A stretch of 64,000 nt of DNA from Paraburkholderia atlantica (GTDB lineage: Bacteria > Pseudomonadota > Gammaproteobacteria > Burkholderiales > Burkholderiaceae), in assembly GCF_009362785.1 (NCBI RefSeq), contig NZ_WHNQ01000002.1, positions 62,001-126,000 of the forward strand, read 5' to 3'. Each line of letters begins with the position of its first letter. The first letter of the stretch is position 1. The notes beneath the pieces are model-generated. The model saw only the letters and a list, made by a program, of their open reading frames with translations. It was not told the DNA's origin and did not search any database. This document shows, one piece after another, positions 36,623-46,640 of this stretch. Made by a program: the position numbers and the translations under genes.

Positions 36623-37629
36623 TCGAGCGTACCCCACAGACGCAGACGCGACACCCCGCCGTCCGGATAGATGTTGAAGCGCACATGCGTGACGGGCCCG
36701 AGCGCCGCGATCTCGCTTTCGAAGAAGTGCTGCTTGTCCATCTGCAGTTTCTGTTCGCCGAGCAGCACCGGCCAGAACATCGCCTGCGTGACGAGCGAGC
36801 TGTCGGTGCCGCCCTTCACGTACGCGGCCTGGATCGAGCAGCGATCCGGATAGTTGCCCTTGAAGTGCGCGGTGTCGACTTCGATCTTGCGGATCACCCC
36901 CGGCTGCGCGAGTGCGATGATCGCCCAGTCGTTGCCCGGCTCGCGACGACGACGCGTTTCCCAGCCGTCGCCCATATTCACGCCGCGACCCGGCATCAGC
37001 AGCGTCGAGGCCGCGCCGAAATGCTGGTTGTTCGCGCTAACCAGATACGCGCCGTTTTCCATCGCAGCGAGATCGAACTGCTCGGTGCGGCTCGCGCCCG
37101 CCCAGTCGACCTGCGGCTGACCGTATACACGCAGACGCGCGATCCCACCGTCCGGATAGATGTTCACGCGCAGATGCGTGTACGCGTTCGCGTCACCGAC
37201 TTCGAGGTAGTGGTGGCTATTGCCCTGCAACGTGGTGGACGGCACGATCTCGGTCCATTGCGTGGACTGGTTCGGCTCGCCATCGACGACGCGCGCCGCT
37301 TCCACCGACGCCGCCGGCGGGAAGTTGCCGGTGAAGTGGCTCGTATCGAGGTCGAGTCCCTTGATCACACCGGGCCGCGCGAGTTTGACGACGCACCAGT
37401 CGTAGCCGGTCGTACGCTTGCGGCGGGTTTCCCAGCCGTCCATCCACTTGCCGTTGTCGTCGTACTTGCCCGCAATGAAGACGGCCGGTTCCGGATTCAG
37501 CATGCGGTCCTTCGGCGCGAAGAATTCGTCGCTAGCCTCGAGCGCCTGCGCGCCCAGACGCGGGTCCGCCAGGTTCACGTAACGGCGCGTGAATTCCGGT
37601 GCGTTGGGGTCGAGAATCGGAAGTGCCAT
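36619..37629 (-). CDS. alc: Allantoicase
   Basis: 336 residues, two repeated jelly-roll halves: [33 protein letters not shown] in the first half and [33 protein letters not shown] in the second, each ending in [12 protein letters not shown] / [12 protein letters not shown]. It hydrolyses allantoate to ureidoglycolate and urea. ATG 37629 ([13 protein letters not shown]) is chosen as the family N-terminus. The uraD stop lies 68 bases upstream; allA overlaps the end. Confidence 0.96.
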   Translation of the reverse strand: MALPILDPNAPEFTRRYVNLADPRLGAQALEASDEFFAPKDRMLNPEPAVFIAGKYDDNGKWMDGWETRRKRTTGYDWCVVKLARPGVIKGLDLDTSHFTGNFPPAASVEAARVVDGEPNQSTQWTEIVPSTTLQGNSHHYLEVGDANAYTHLRVNIYPDGGIARLRVYGQPQVDWAGASRTEQFDLAAMENGAYLVSANNQHFGAASTLLMPGRGVNMGDGWETRRRREPGNDWAIIALAQPGVIRKIEVDTAHFKGNYPDRCSIQAAYVKGGTDSSLVTQAMFWPVLLGEQKLQMDKQHFFESEIAALGPVTHVRFNIYPDGGVSRLRLWGTLE

Positions 37630-37697
37630 CTTTGTCGTCCTTGATATCGATTGGTGCGGAAAAAACGTTGCCGGCTCGCTGCGTGACGAGATGCGTG

Positions 37698-38219
37698 TCA
37701 CGCGCCGATCAGGTCGTCGAGCCGGAAACGTGCAATGCGATAGATCTGATCGAGACTCGCGCGCATTTCGTCGGCGCGGCTATTGTTCACGCGCGCTTCG
37801 AAGTTCGCGATGATGCCGTGGCGGTCGTAGCCGCGCACCGCGAGAATGAACGGAAAACCGAACTTCTCGCGATACGCGTGATTGAGCGCATGCAGCTTGT
37901 CGAACTCTTCCTGCGTGCATTGCGCGAGGCCGGCGCCGCTTTGCTCGCGCGTCGATTCGGCGGTCAGCTCGCCACGCACCGCGGCCTTGCCGGCCAGCTC
38001 CGGGTGTGCGTTGATCAGCGCGAGCTGCTTGTCCTCGCCCGAGGTTTCGACGATCTGCGACATGCTCTGATGCAACTCTTCGATGCTCGCGAACGGCCGC
38101 TGTCGCGCCGCCATCTCCGCGACCCACGGCGAGTGCTCGAAGATGCCCGACAGCGTCGCAACGAACGCGTCGGTCGAGAGGCTGTTGAGTTGGTCCAGGG
38201 TGTATTGCATCGCCTTCAT
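37698..38219 (-). CDS. uraD: OHCU decarboxylase
   Basis: 173 residues. It decarboxylates 2-oxo-4-hydroxy-4-carboxy-5-ureidoimidazoline to S-allantoin. Family motifs: [28 protein letters not shown] near the N-terminus (catalytic His), [12 protein letters not shown], and [17 protein letters not shown] toward the end. The ATG overlaps the puuE stop (ATGA). The open frame runs 573 bases further upstream inside puuE, but that part is antisense-like noise in another frame. Confidence 0.96.
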   Translation of the reverse strand: MKAMQYTLDQLNSLSTDAFVATLSGIFEHSPWVAEMAARQRPFASIEELHQSMSQIVETSGEDKQLALINAHPELAGKAAVRGELTAESTREQSGAGLAQCTQEEFDKLHALNHAYREKFGFPFILAVRGYDRHGIIANFEARVNNSRADEMRASLDQIYRIARFRLDDLIGA

Positions 38220-39166
38220 GCCGCAGCCTCGCGGTTGTCCTGTTGGTAAGGATGAGTCTCGTGCCAGTGCCGCGCGATATCGACGCGCCGCGATACCCAT
38301 ACGCGATCGTGCTGTTCGATGTGATCGAGAAAGCGCTGCAGCGCGCGGAAACGCCCCGGCCGTCCGAGCAGCCGGCAGTGCATGCCGATCGACAGCATCT
38401 TCGGCACTTCGTCGCCCTCTTCGTACAGCACGTCGAACGCGTCGCGCAGGTAGGTGAAGAAGTGGTCCGCGGTGTTGAAGCCTTGCGGCGTCGCGAAGCG
38501 CATGTCGTTGGTGTCGAGCGTGTACGGCACGATCAGTTGCGGCACGCTCTTGCCGCCCGCCACCTCGACGTCCATCCAGAACGGCAGGTCGTCGCCGTAG
38601 TAATCGGAGTCGTACAGGAAGCCGCCGTATTCGGCGACCAGCCGATGGGTGTTCGGACTGTCGCGGCCGGTGTACCAGCCAAGCGGCCGCACGCCGGTCA
38701 CGCGCTCGATCGCCTCCATGCCGAGGCGCATGTGCTCCGCTTCCTTTTCCGGCGACATGTCCTGATAGTGAATCCAGCGATAGCCGTGGCACGCGATCTC
38801 GTGCCCGAGTTCGACGAACGCCCGCGCGACTTCCGGATTCCGCTCGATCGCCATGCCGACGCCGAACACCGTCAGCGCGAGGTCACGTCTCTCGAATTCG
38901 CGCAGGATGCGCCACACGCCCGCGCGCGAACCGTATTCGTAGATCGACTCCATGCTCATGTGTCGCGCCGGATACGCCGCCGCGCCGACGATCTCCGACA
39001 GGAACTGCTCGGAGCCTGGATCGCCGTGCAGCACGCAGTTTTCGCCGCCCTCTTCGTAGTTGAGGACGAATTGCACCGCGACGCGCGCGCGCCCCGGCCA
39101 GTTCGCGTGCACCGGGTGGCGGCCGTAGCCGATCAGATCGCGTGGGTAGTTCGGGTCGAGTGGCAT
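38216..39166 (-). CDS. puuE: Allantoinase, polysaccharide-deacetylase type
   Basis: 316 residues, metal-independent-type allantoinase with a polysaccharide-deacetylase fold; converts allantoin to allantoate. DLIGYGRHPVHANWPGRARVAVQFVLNYEEGGE opens the protein, and GHEIACHGYRWIHYQDMS and YTGRDSPNTHRL are family hallmarks. I start at MPLDPNYPRD (39166). It is first in the order puuE-uraD-alc-allA, tightly spaced. Confidence 0.95.
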   Translation of the reverse strand: MPLDPNYPRDLIGYGRHPVHANWPGRARVAVQFVLNYEEGGENCVLHGDPGSEQFLSEIVGAAAYPARHMSMESIYEYGSRAGVWRILREFERRDLALTVFGVGMAIERNPEVARAFVELGHEIACHGYRWIHYQDMSPEKEAEHMRLGMEAIERVTGVRPLGWYTGRDSPNTHRLVAEYGGFLYDSDYYGDDLPFWMDVEVAGGKSVPQLIVPYTLDTNDMRFATPQGFNTADHFFTYLRDAFDVLYEEGDEVPKMLSIGMHCRLLGRPGRFRALQRFLDHIEQHDRVWVSRRVDIARHWHETHPYQQDNREAAA

Positions 39167-39388
39167 GGTTTGACGGATGCGTAGTGACGGGACCAGGAGT
39201 TCGCGTGAAGCTCGCGCATGAAGCTCGGGCATGAAGCTCGGGCTCTAAACGCCTCGCAGCGACGGCGGGATCGGCCTTCGCAAGCGCTCGTCTGGCGGCT
39301 TCAGCGGCGGCCGAAGCCGCCGCACCGAGTTGACCCAGTGTAGCGAAAACACCCTGGTGAGCCCATACGGCCGGGCAGATAGTGCGTG

Positions 39389-40171
39389 TTACAGCGAGTG
39401 TATGTGCGCGTCCGCCGACTCGGCGTTTACCCGCAGCGGACCAGGGCTGAACGAGGCGAGCGCGCCGTCGTAGCGCTTCGCGAGCGGCCGTGCGTAGTCG
39501 CCGCGCTTGGCCGTCGCGAGACGCAGCGCCACCAGCGCCTCGGTCCATTTGACGGCCGCCGTCACGCCTTCGATCACCGGTGCGCCGAGCGCGTCCTCGA
39601 TCTCCGCGCACAGCTCGGCCATGCCCGCGCAACCGAGCACGATCGCGTCCGAGCCGTCCTCGTCGAGCGCACGCCGGCATTCGTCGAGGATGATGCGGCG
39701 CGCCGCCGAGCCCGGCTTGTCGAGATCGAGCACGGCGACGTCGGTCGCACGCACGTTGCGGCAGAAGCGCTTCATACCGTAGCGCTCGGCCAGATGCCAG
39801 GCCATGCCGCAGGTGCGCGCGAGCGTCGTCACGACCGAAAAGCCCGGCGCGAGCACGCTCGCCGCGTGCATCGCCGCCTCGGCGATGCCGATCACCGGAC
39901 CGCGCGCCAACTCGCGCGCCGCATAGAGACCGGGGTCGCCGAAGCACGCGATCACATAGCCGTCGCAGCCTTCCCGCTCCCCGGCCGCGACTTCGGCAAG
40001 CAGACCCGGTGTGGCGAGCGCTTCGTCGTAATAGCCTTCGATCGACGGCGGGCCCATCGTCGGATTGACGGCGATCACTTCGGTGCCGGGCGCGGCGACC
40101 TCGCGCGCGCAGCGCCCCATCGCCTCGGTCATGCGGCGCGTCGTGTTCGGATTGATCAGTTTGATACGCAT
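39389..40171 (-). CDS. Asp/Glu/hydantoin racemase family, probable allantoin racemase
   Basis: 260 residues. IKLINPNTTRRMTEAMG starts the family. The two Cys of the active site are in GYVIACFGDPGLYAAREL and IVLGCAGMAELC. Relatives racemise hydantoins or allantoin. Here, between an NCS1 permease and allantoinase, allantoin racemase is the most likely role: it would rescue R-allantoin formed by spontaneous OHCU decay (inference). Hydantoin racemase is the alternative. The 57-base gap from the permease suggests co-transcription. Confidence 0.88.
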   Translation of the reverse strand: MRIKLINPNTTRRMTEAMGRCAREVAAPGTEVIAVNPTMGPPSIEGYYDEALATPGLLAEVAAGEREGCDGYVIACFGDPGLYAARELARGPVIGIAEAAMHAASVLAPGFSVVTTLARTCGMAWHLAERYGMKRFCRNVRATDVAVLDLDKPGSAARRIILDECRRALDEDGSDAIVLGCAGMAELCAEIEDALGAPVIEGVTAAVKWTEALVALRLATAKRGDYARPLAKRYDGALASFSPGPLRVNAESADAHIHSL

Positions 40172-40227
40172 GGCGACTCCTGTTCGACTCGTTATTGCAG
40201 CGGCGAAAACTTGACGCTCGATGAAGC

Positions 40228-41709
40228 TCAGCGTGCGAGCATCCGGTAAAACAATGCGCCGAGTCCCGCGCCGATGAACCACGAGAAATTCGCGAGGCCG
40301 TCGAGGCCCGGCACCATCACGCAGATCACCGCGATCAGCGCGGCCGGCAGCAACGCGGCCACCGCACGATAGTTGACGCCGTTGCGATACCAGTACGAGC
40401 CGTTCGGCGCGACCGTGTACAGATCGTCGAGCACGATCTTCTGACGCTTGACCAGGTAGAAATCGACGATCAGAACACCGTACAAAGGTCCGATGAAGCT
40501 GCCGAGCACGTCGAGCGTGTAGTGGATCACGGCGGGATTGTTGAACAGGTTCCACGGCGTGATGAATACCGACGCGACCGCCGCGAGCATGCCGCCCGCG
40601 CGCCAGCTGATCAGACGCGGCGCGACGTTCGAGAAGTCGAAGGCTGGCGACACGAAGTTCGCGACGATGTTGATGCCGATCGTCGCGATCGTGAAGGTCA
40701 GCGCGCCGAGAATCACCGCCATCGGATAGTCGATGCGGCCCACCGTCTCGACCGGGTCCGTGATCAGCTCGCCGAACACCGGCAGCGTAGCCGCGGTCGT
40801 GATCACCGTCACCAGCGAGAACGCCAGGAAGTTGACCGGCAGGCCCCAGAAGTTGCCGCGCTTGACGCTGCGAAAGCTCTTGCCGTAGCGCGAGAAGTCG
40901 CCGAAATTCAGCATCGGTCCGGAGAAGTACGACACCACCAGCGAGATCGCCGTGATCATCACCGGCACCACTTCCATGCCGTGATATTTGACACCGCCGA
41001 GGTTGATGCCGATGTTGCGCCAACCCGCGCGATACACCATGTAGCCGGCGAGAATGAACATCACGACATAGACGGCCGGCCCGGCGAAGTCGATGAACTT
41101 CTTGATGGTCTCCATGCCGTGCCAGAACACCAGCGCCTGCAGTACCCACAGCAGCATGAAGCCGGCCCAGCCGAGCGTCGACAGACCGAACAGGCCATGC
41201 CGATGCACGTCCGCATACGGCAGCAGTTGCGGCACGAACTTCAGCACGACGATCACGAGTGCGCTCGACGCGAGATAGGTCTGGATGCCATACCACGCGA
41301 CCGCGATCAGGCCGCGGATCACCGCGGGAACATTCGCGCCGAGCACGCCGAAGGTCGCCCGGCACGCGACCGGGTACGGCACGCCGTTCAACTGGCTCGG
41401 CTTCGCGATCAGGTTGCACAGCACGTTCACGAGCGTGATGCCGACGAGCAACGCGACCAGCACCTGCCAGCTCGTCAGGCCGAGCGCGAAGAGACTCCCC
41501 GCGAATACGTAGCCACCCACGCTGTGCACATCCGACATCCAGAACGCGAAGATGTTGTACGCGGTCCAGTTCTGCGCGCGCAGCGGCGCGAGGTCCGCGT
41601 TGTAGAGCCGCTCGCTGTAGCCGGCCGGCATCGACGGATCGGTTTGAGCCGTGCCTTCCGGGTAGTTGGAGATGGGGTGACTGCCTGGCGCTGCACTGAA
41701 CTGAGCCAT
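40228..41709 (-). CDS. NCS1-family nucleobase/allantoin permease
   Basis: 493 residues, about 12 membrane segments. The family opening is present: YSERLYNADLAPLRAQNWTAYNIFAFWMSDVHSVGGYVFAGSLFALGLTSWQVL, then YPVACRATFGVLGANVPAVIRGLIAVAWYGIQTY. These line the Mhp1-like substrate and sodium sites. AAAGGAGG precedes ATG 41709 by 5 bases. The context favours allantoin, uracil or a purine as cargo, not provable here. Confidence 0.93.
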   Translation of the reverse strand: MAQFSAAPGSHPISNYPEGTAQTDPSMPAGYSERLYNADLAPLRAQNWTAYNIFAFWMSDVHSVGGYVFAGSLFALGLTSWQVLVALLVGITLVNVLCNLIAKPSQLNGVPYPVACRATFGVLGANVPAVIRGLIAVAWYGIQTYLASSALVIVVLKFVPQLLPYADVHRHGLFGLSTLGWAGFMLLWVLQALVFWHGMETIKKFIDFAGPAVYVVMFILAGYMVYRAGWRNIGINLGGVKYHGMEVVPVMITAISLVVSYFSGPMLNFGDFSRYGKSFRSVKRGNFWGLPVNFLAFSLVTVITTAATLPVFGELITDPVETVGRIDYPMAVILGALTFTIATIGINIVANFVSPAFDFSNVAPRLISWRAGGMLAAVASVFITPWNLFNNPAVIHYTLDVLGSFIGPLYGVLIVDFYLVKRQKIVLDDLYTVAPNGSYWYRNGVNYRAVAALLPAALIAVICVMVPGLDGLANFSWFIGAGLGALFYRMLAR

Positions 41710-42071
41710 GATTCCTCCTTTGGATTGGGGCCGTCGAAAGCGCATCGACGGACATTGCATCGGCCATGCCAGTTGCTCGCTTCTTGCCCTGTGGGTCGCA
41801 GAAGTCGGCGTCGTGGTCCCGGACCGTGCCGCGCGTGTCTCCGTACTGACGTACTTGTGGTTGTCGCATCGCCAGCCGCCGCGGATTTCCGGCGATGCGT
41901 CGCTACCCTGAGGTCCGTCGTCTCGCGACGGACGTGCGTGTTCAGGCCGGCGGCGCTCACGCGAGGCCGCCCTGCCGTGCATTTATCGGTTCAGCTCAAT
42001 TCAGTGCGGCGCGCACCGCCAGCGGGCGCTTGCCTGCTATCTGCCTCAGCCTGGGAGTCGGCTTCGGCTCT
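41710..42071. other. Intergenic region between GntR gene and NCS1 permease
   Basis: 362 bases. It contains a perfect 8-bp hairpin, GTCCGTCG/CGACGGAC at 41913-41933 with loop TCTCG, but no T-run, so termination is doubtful. No TTGT-CA-ACAA operator like that in front of the GntR gene is present. No credible gene. Confidence 0.4.
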
Positions 42072-42785
42072 TTACGTGGATGTTTCTTTCGGCGCGAGCG
42101 CGCCGAATACTTCATGCAGATCCGCCGCCCCGCGCGCGGGGCGCTCCAGCATCTTCAACTCGACGCTTTGCAGATGGCGCGACATCAGCGCGGCCGCCTG
42201 CTTCGCATCGCCGGCGTCGAGCGCGGCGAGAATCGCTTCGTGGTCCTCGAACGAGCACGGGCTGCGTCCGAGCGACTCGTACAACGCGGAAATCAGCGTG
42301 GAACGCGCGACCAGCCCGTTCAGGCAATCGCACAACACTGAGTTGCCGGTCAGGTTCGCGAGCTCCGTATGAAACTCGCCCGACAAGCGGATCCATGCCG
42401 GAAAATCCCGCGTTTCGAATGCCTTGCGTTCCCGGCTGATCATGCCGCCGATGTTCTTCAGGCGCCGCATGCCGTGTCCGCTACAGATCTTTTCGACGAC
42501 GGCCAGCTCGATGATGCGGCGCATTTCGAACACCTCGTGCACCTCCTGCAACGACGGACTCGCGACGAACGCGCCACGGTTCGGCTCGAGATCGACGAGG
42601 CGCTCACCCGCCAGCTGCGACAGCGCCTGACGGATCGGGCCGCGCTTCACACGGAATACTTCGCATAGCTGCGCTTCGGTGAGTTTCGCGCCGGGTGCCA
42701 GCCGATGCTCCAGGATCGCGGCGCGGATGCGCTCGGCGATTGCTTCGGGCTTCGAACTGTTCGCGACTGCTTCGGTGTCGGACAT
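42072..42785 (-). CDS. GntR-family regulator (FCD subgroup)
   Basis: 237 residues. Winged helix: IRAAILEHRLAPGAKLTEAQLCEVFRVKRGPIRQALSQLAGERLVDLEPNRGAFVASPS. The FCD effector domain follows (VHEVFEMRRIIELAVVEKI; EFHTELANLTGN; EDHEAILAALDAGD) with the metal-binding His pattern. It is placed upstream of the NCS1 permease and catabolic genes and is probably their regulator, with operators just upstream of its own start. Confidence 0.92.
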   Translation of the reverse strand: MSDTEAVANSSKPEAIAERIRAAILEHRLAPGAKLTEAQLCEVFRVKRGPIRQALSQLAGERLVDLEPNRGAFVASPSLQEVHEVFEMRRIIELAVVEKICSGHGMRRLKNIGGMISRERKAFETRDFPAWIRLSGEFHTELANLTGNSVLCDCLNGLVARSTLISALYESLGRSPCSFEDHEAILAALDAGDAKQAAALMSRHLQSVELKMLERPARGAADLHEVFGALAPKETST

Positions 42786-42828
42786 GATTGGCGTCTCGGT
42801 ATGTTGGTCATCATAGGACGGACACAAA

Positions 42829-42989
42829 TATTGTCAACAATTTTTGCGTCGATCTTTGACAGTTTTTGTGCCGCGTTGCGTCAGGGGAAGCGTGAAAGTC
42901 AAGCTGCATGGCTGTCTGGCGGGAATCTTACCCCGTTTTGGCGGGGTGAAGCCGGTTGTTGGCGGCTCAGTTTTTGTCAACAAAAACTG
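42829..42989. promoter_or_regulatory. Paired GntR-type operators
   Basis: Two dyads share the core TTGT-CA-ACAA. The first is ATTGT/CA/ACAAT (42830-42841), 45 bases upstream of the GntR start. The second is a perfect 10-bp dyad CAGTTTTTGT/CA/ACAAAAACTG (42968-42989). A half-site CAGTTTTTGT also occurs at 42860. The whole 42786-43104 gap otherwise appears empty. This arrangement suggests autoregulation by the adjacent GntR protein, perhaps with looping. Confidence 0.65.
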
Positions 42990-43057
42990 AAGCCATTGGC
43001 GAATGGTGTGGGAGGTGGCGAGCGGATGATGCTGACAGTTAGTTGCGATGCCAATGC

Positions 43058-43083
43058 GAAAAAAAAGCGGGCGTTGCGCCCGC
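43058..43083 (-). terminator. Terminator after ldcA
   Basis: GCGGGCG, TTG loop, CGCCCGC; on the minus strand it is followed by a run of T (AAAAAAAA on the plus strand at 43059-43066). Confidence 0.85.
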
Positions 43084-43104
43084 CTCTGCCCAACCCAACC
43101 GGCT

Positions 43105-44031
43105 TCAGCCAAGGCTCGGATAGCCCGACGCCGTCAGCCTGAAGCCATGCGCATTGGCGACCAGATGCGCATTAGCGCCGACCGGCAGCGTCACCATGTT
43201 GTGGACGTGCCCGAACTGCAGCCCCGTCACGACCGGAATGCCGATCAGCGAGCGCACTTGCTCGACCATCGCCTGCAGGTCGTAGCCGTTGTCGTAGTCG
43301 TAGGGCTTGCCGCCCGTGAAGTCGCCCAGCACGAGCGCCTGCTGCTGCGCGAGGATGCCGGCCAGATGCAGCTGATAGATCATCCGCTCGATACGGAACG
43401 GCTGCTCGTTGACGTCTTCGACGAACAGGATGCCGCCCTGCACCGGCGGCATGTACGGCGTGCCGATCAGCGACGCCACGACCGCCAGATTGCCGCCCCA
43501 CAACGTGCCCGTTACGTCGACGTTCTGCGCTTGCGGCGTGTTGCTCGCGACGGTAATGGTCGGCTGCGTCAATGCCGACCAGAAATGCCGCATCGTGAAT
43601 TCGCTGAGCTCCTCGGCGCCGAAATCGCTCATCAGCATCGGGCCGCCGAAGGTCTTCAGGCCGGCGCGCGCGAGCAGCGCCAGTTGGATCGCGGTGAAGT
43701 CGCTGTGACCGACCAGCGCGATCGGCTGATCGGCGAGCCGCCGCTGCAGCCCTTCGTAGTCGAGACCGTGCAGGATTCGCACCGCGCCGTAACCGCCGCG
43801 CACGGCCAGCACGACATCGGGCAACTCGCGCGAAGGATCGGCTAGCCGGTTCAGATCGGCCGCGCGCTCGCCGTCGGTGCCGGCGAAGCGCTGGTAGCGG
43901 CGCTTCGCGGCCTCCTCGCCGTCGACACGGTGCCCCTGCGCCCGCAGCCGATGCAACGCGCGATGCAGCACCTCCGGATCATGCGGATAGCCGGATGGCG
44001 CAATCAGTTCGATGGTGCGATGAGCGGTCAT
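43105..44031 (-). CDS. ldcA: L,D-carboxypeptidase (muropeptide recycling)
   Basis: 308 residues, peptidase S66 family. It removes the terminal D-Ala from murein tetrapeptides in the cytoplasm. VVLAVRGGYGAVRILHGLDY is the first conserved block; ALVGHSDFTAIQLALLARAG holds the nucleophile region (Ser in GHSDFT); GTLWGGNLAVVASLIGTPYMPP is the next signature; and the C-terminal FGHVHNMVTLPVG contains the catalytic His. It follows tadA by 26 bases on the same strand. Confidence 0.94.
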   Translation of the reverse strand: MTAHRTIELIAPSGYPHDPEVLHRALHRLRAQGHRVDGEEAAKRRYQRFAGTDGERAADLNRLADPSRELPDVVLAVRGGYGAVRILHGLDYEGLQRRLADQPIALVGHSDFTAIQLALLARAGLKTFGGPMLMSDFGAEELSEFTMRHFWSALTQPTITVASNTPQAQNVDVTGTLWGGNLAVVASLIGTPYMPPVQGGILFVEDVNEQPFRIERMIYQLHLAGILAQQQALVLGDFTGGKPYDYDNGYDLQAMVEQVRSLIGIPVVTGLQFGHVHNMVTLPVGANAHLVANAHGFRLTASGYPSLG

Positions 44032-44057
44032 GGCGAGACCCGTTGGCGTTTGTTGTT

Positions 44058-45205
<1,148 letters not shown>

Positions 45206-45419
45206 CTGCAATCCACTACGTTGCGGCCCGAGCATTCTATCAGGGAGCGCACGGGCGTTCAGTGCTCCCTCGACGGCATAAAAGCGCCGATTTGCCGGCT
45301 ATTCGGCGTTTGACGGTGCTTCAGCGTCGACTTAGAGTAAGTCATCGAGCCGTACGACGCGCGCGGCGCTTGACTGGCGCGGCACGCCGGGGTTTTCCTG
45401 TCATCAAATCGATGCCGCA

Positions 45420-45656
45420 ATGCCATTCAAGCCGATCGGCCGTCCCAGTACTTTTCCCGTCGTGTGTCCTCGTCCTATCTGCGCCGCGCAGCCGGTGCAA
45501 GTGTGCCCGCACAGATGCGGGCGCATCGGCGTAGGTCTCGCGCTGGCGGCGATTACCGCGGCCGTGCTGCTTTCCGGCTGCGGCGTCTTTTGCGCTGGCG
45601 CCGCGACAACCGGTGGCGCCTACGCCGCAGGCTGCGGAACGAGCGTGCGGTTCTAA
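45420..45656 (+). CDS. Putative small lipoprotein
   Basis: 78 residues from ATG. The C-terminal half reads GVGLALAAITAAVLLSGCGVFCAGAATTGG and ends in CGTSVRF: a hydrophobic signal with a lipobox (LLSGC) and a short Gly/Ala/Cys-rich mature peptide of about 25 residues. This resembles tiny Burkholderia lipoproteins of unknown role. The N-terminal ~45 residues are atypical for a signal, so the real start may be an internal GTG. No clear ribosome site. It converges with thpR. Confidence 0.5.
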   Translation: MPFKPIGRPSTFPVVCPRPICAAQPVQVCPHRCGRIGVGLALAAITAAVLLSGCGVFCAGAATTGGAYAAGCGTSVRF

Positions 45657-45724
45657 CCGTTGCGTCGCGAGACGGCCGAGAACTCGACACCGCCGTGGCC
45701 GACGCGCTCCCCCGCCCCTCGGCT

Positions 45725-46318
45725 TTACCCCACCAACGGCCACCGCGCGAGGACGATATGCTTGGTTCGTCCCAGCAGGCTGTGCATCAGCGCAAACTCG
45801 CGCACATTCCAGCACGCTGGTTCGGCCGGACGGCGCTCGATCCACGGCATCCCGTACGCCAGCGTCACGTGCGGCGTAAAACGTGCATCGGGCTCGATGC
45901 CGTCTTCGCGCAAGCTCGCTTCGAGCGCATCGTGAAGCGCCTGCAGTCCGCGCACACCGTGCTCGCCGACCAGCACCGCCGGCCCGAGCCGCGGCCTTTT
46001 CGCGAAGCTGGCGACCGCGTCGAATTCGACCGTAAACGGCGCCATGCTGACGGCGACGGCCGCCCGTTTCGCCGCCTCGACCACGTCGGCAGGCAAGCCG
46101 CCCGCGAAATTGCCAAGATGCCTCAGCGTCACATGCAAATGGTTCGCCGCGATCGCTTTGCCGCGCACGCCGCTGCGCTCGCGTGTGTCTGCGCAAAGCT
46201 GCTGCGCAAACTTCGCCATGCCGGCCGCGGTATTGGCATCCGGATAAACCGCGAAAAAGAGCCCGTCGGTGGGCGGAGGCGGCGCCTCTAGCCCGGGCAA
46301 CCACAGTTGTTCAGGCAT
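45725..46318 (-). CDS. thpR: RNA 2',3'-cyclic phosphodiesterase (2'-5' RNA ligase family)
   Basis: 197 residues, 2H phosphoesterase family. Two HxT motifs, LHVTLRHLG and PHVTLAYG, supply the catalytic His and Thr pairs at the expected separation. The N-terminus LFFAVYPDANTAAGMAKFAQQL is typical. ATG 46318 is preferred; the frame to 46369 adds no family match. A near-consensus LexA box lies 73 bases upstream, so it may be DNA-damage inducible, which would be unusual for this gene. Confidence 0.92.
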   Translation of the reverse strand: MPEQLWLPGLEAPPPPTDGLFFAVYPDANTAAGMAKFAQQLCADTRERSGVRGKAIAANHLHVTLRHLGNFAGGLPADVVEAAKRAAVAVSMAPFTVEFDAVASFAKRPRLGPAVLVGEHGVRGLQALHDALEASLREDGIEPDARFTPHVTLAYGMPWIERRPAEPACWNVREFALMHSLLGRTKHIVLARWPLVG

Positions 46319-46390
46319 TGCGCCTCGTTCCCTCGCTAAATTTTTCTGCCGATCCGCACAACGCCGCACAAGCGGCCCACTGCAGCGATG

Positions 46391-46412
46391 TTACTGTATA
46401 TTCATACAGTAA
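46391..46412. promoter_or_regulatory. LexA (SOS) box
   Basis: Perfect 9-bp dyad TTACTGTAT / ATACAGTAA with 4 bases between, matching CTGT-N8-ACAG of gamma/beta-proteobacterial LexA. The nearest gene in a suitable orientation is thpR (start 46318, minus strand). Confidence 0.75.
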
Positions 46413-46436
46413 CACAGGCCATGCGCAACTACAGTG

Positions 46437-46640
46437 CTACAGGCCGGACGGCTTGCCGATGCGCTTGTACCAAAGCTCGATGAAGGACTCGGCGGCGGGC
46501 GACAGCGAGTGCTCGGCGCGTCGGATCAGATTCACGTCGCGCGTAACGAGCGGCGCTTCGAGCCGGCGCGCGATCAAATCGCGGTGCGGAAACGACGCGA
46601 GCGGAATGCCCGGAAAAATCGCGATGCCAAGACCGCCCAC
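46437..46640 (-). pseudogene. LysR-family regulator remnant (C-terminal end only)
   Basis: A 67-codon frame reads GGLGIAIFPGIPLASFPHRDLIARRLEAPLVTRDVNLIRR and so on to a natural stop at 46437. This is the last third of a LysR effector domain; the helix-turn-helix and first lobe are absent. In frame just upstream of 46640 there is a stop within 12 bases, so the coding homology ends sharply there. A deletion or replacement removed the front of the gene. Not expected to be functional. Confidence 0.75.

Noticed and set aside
38220..38792. Upstream extension of uraD
   Set aside because: It overlaps puuE in another frame, and the ATGA overlap gives the natural start.
40228..41869. Frame joining the racemase and permease region (39389-41869)
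   Set aside because: Only the part from 40171 down matches the racemase; the upstream part is an off-frame reading of the permease.
41913..41933. Terminator after the GntR gene
   Set aside because: The hairpin is perfect but lacks a T-run on either strand.
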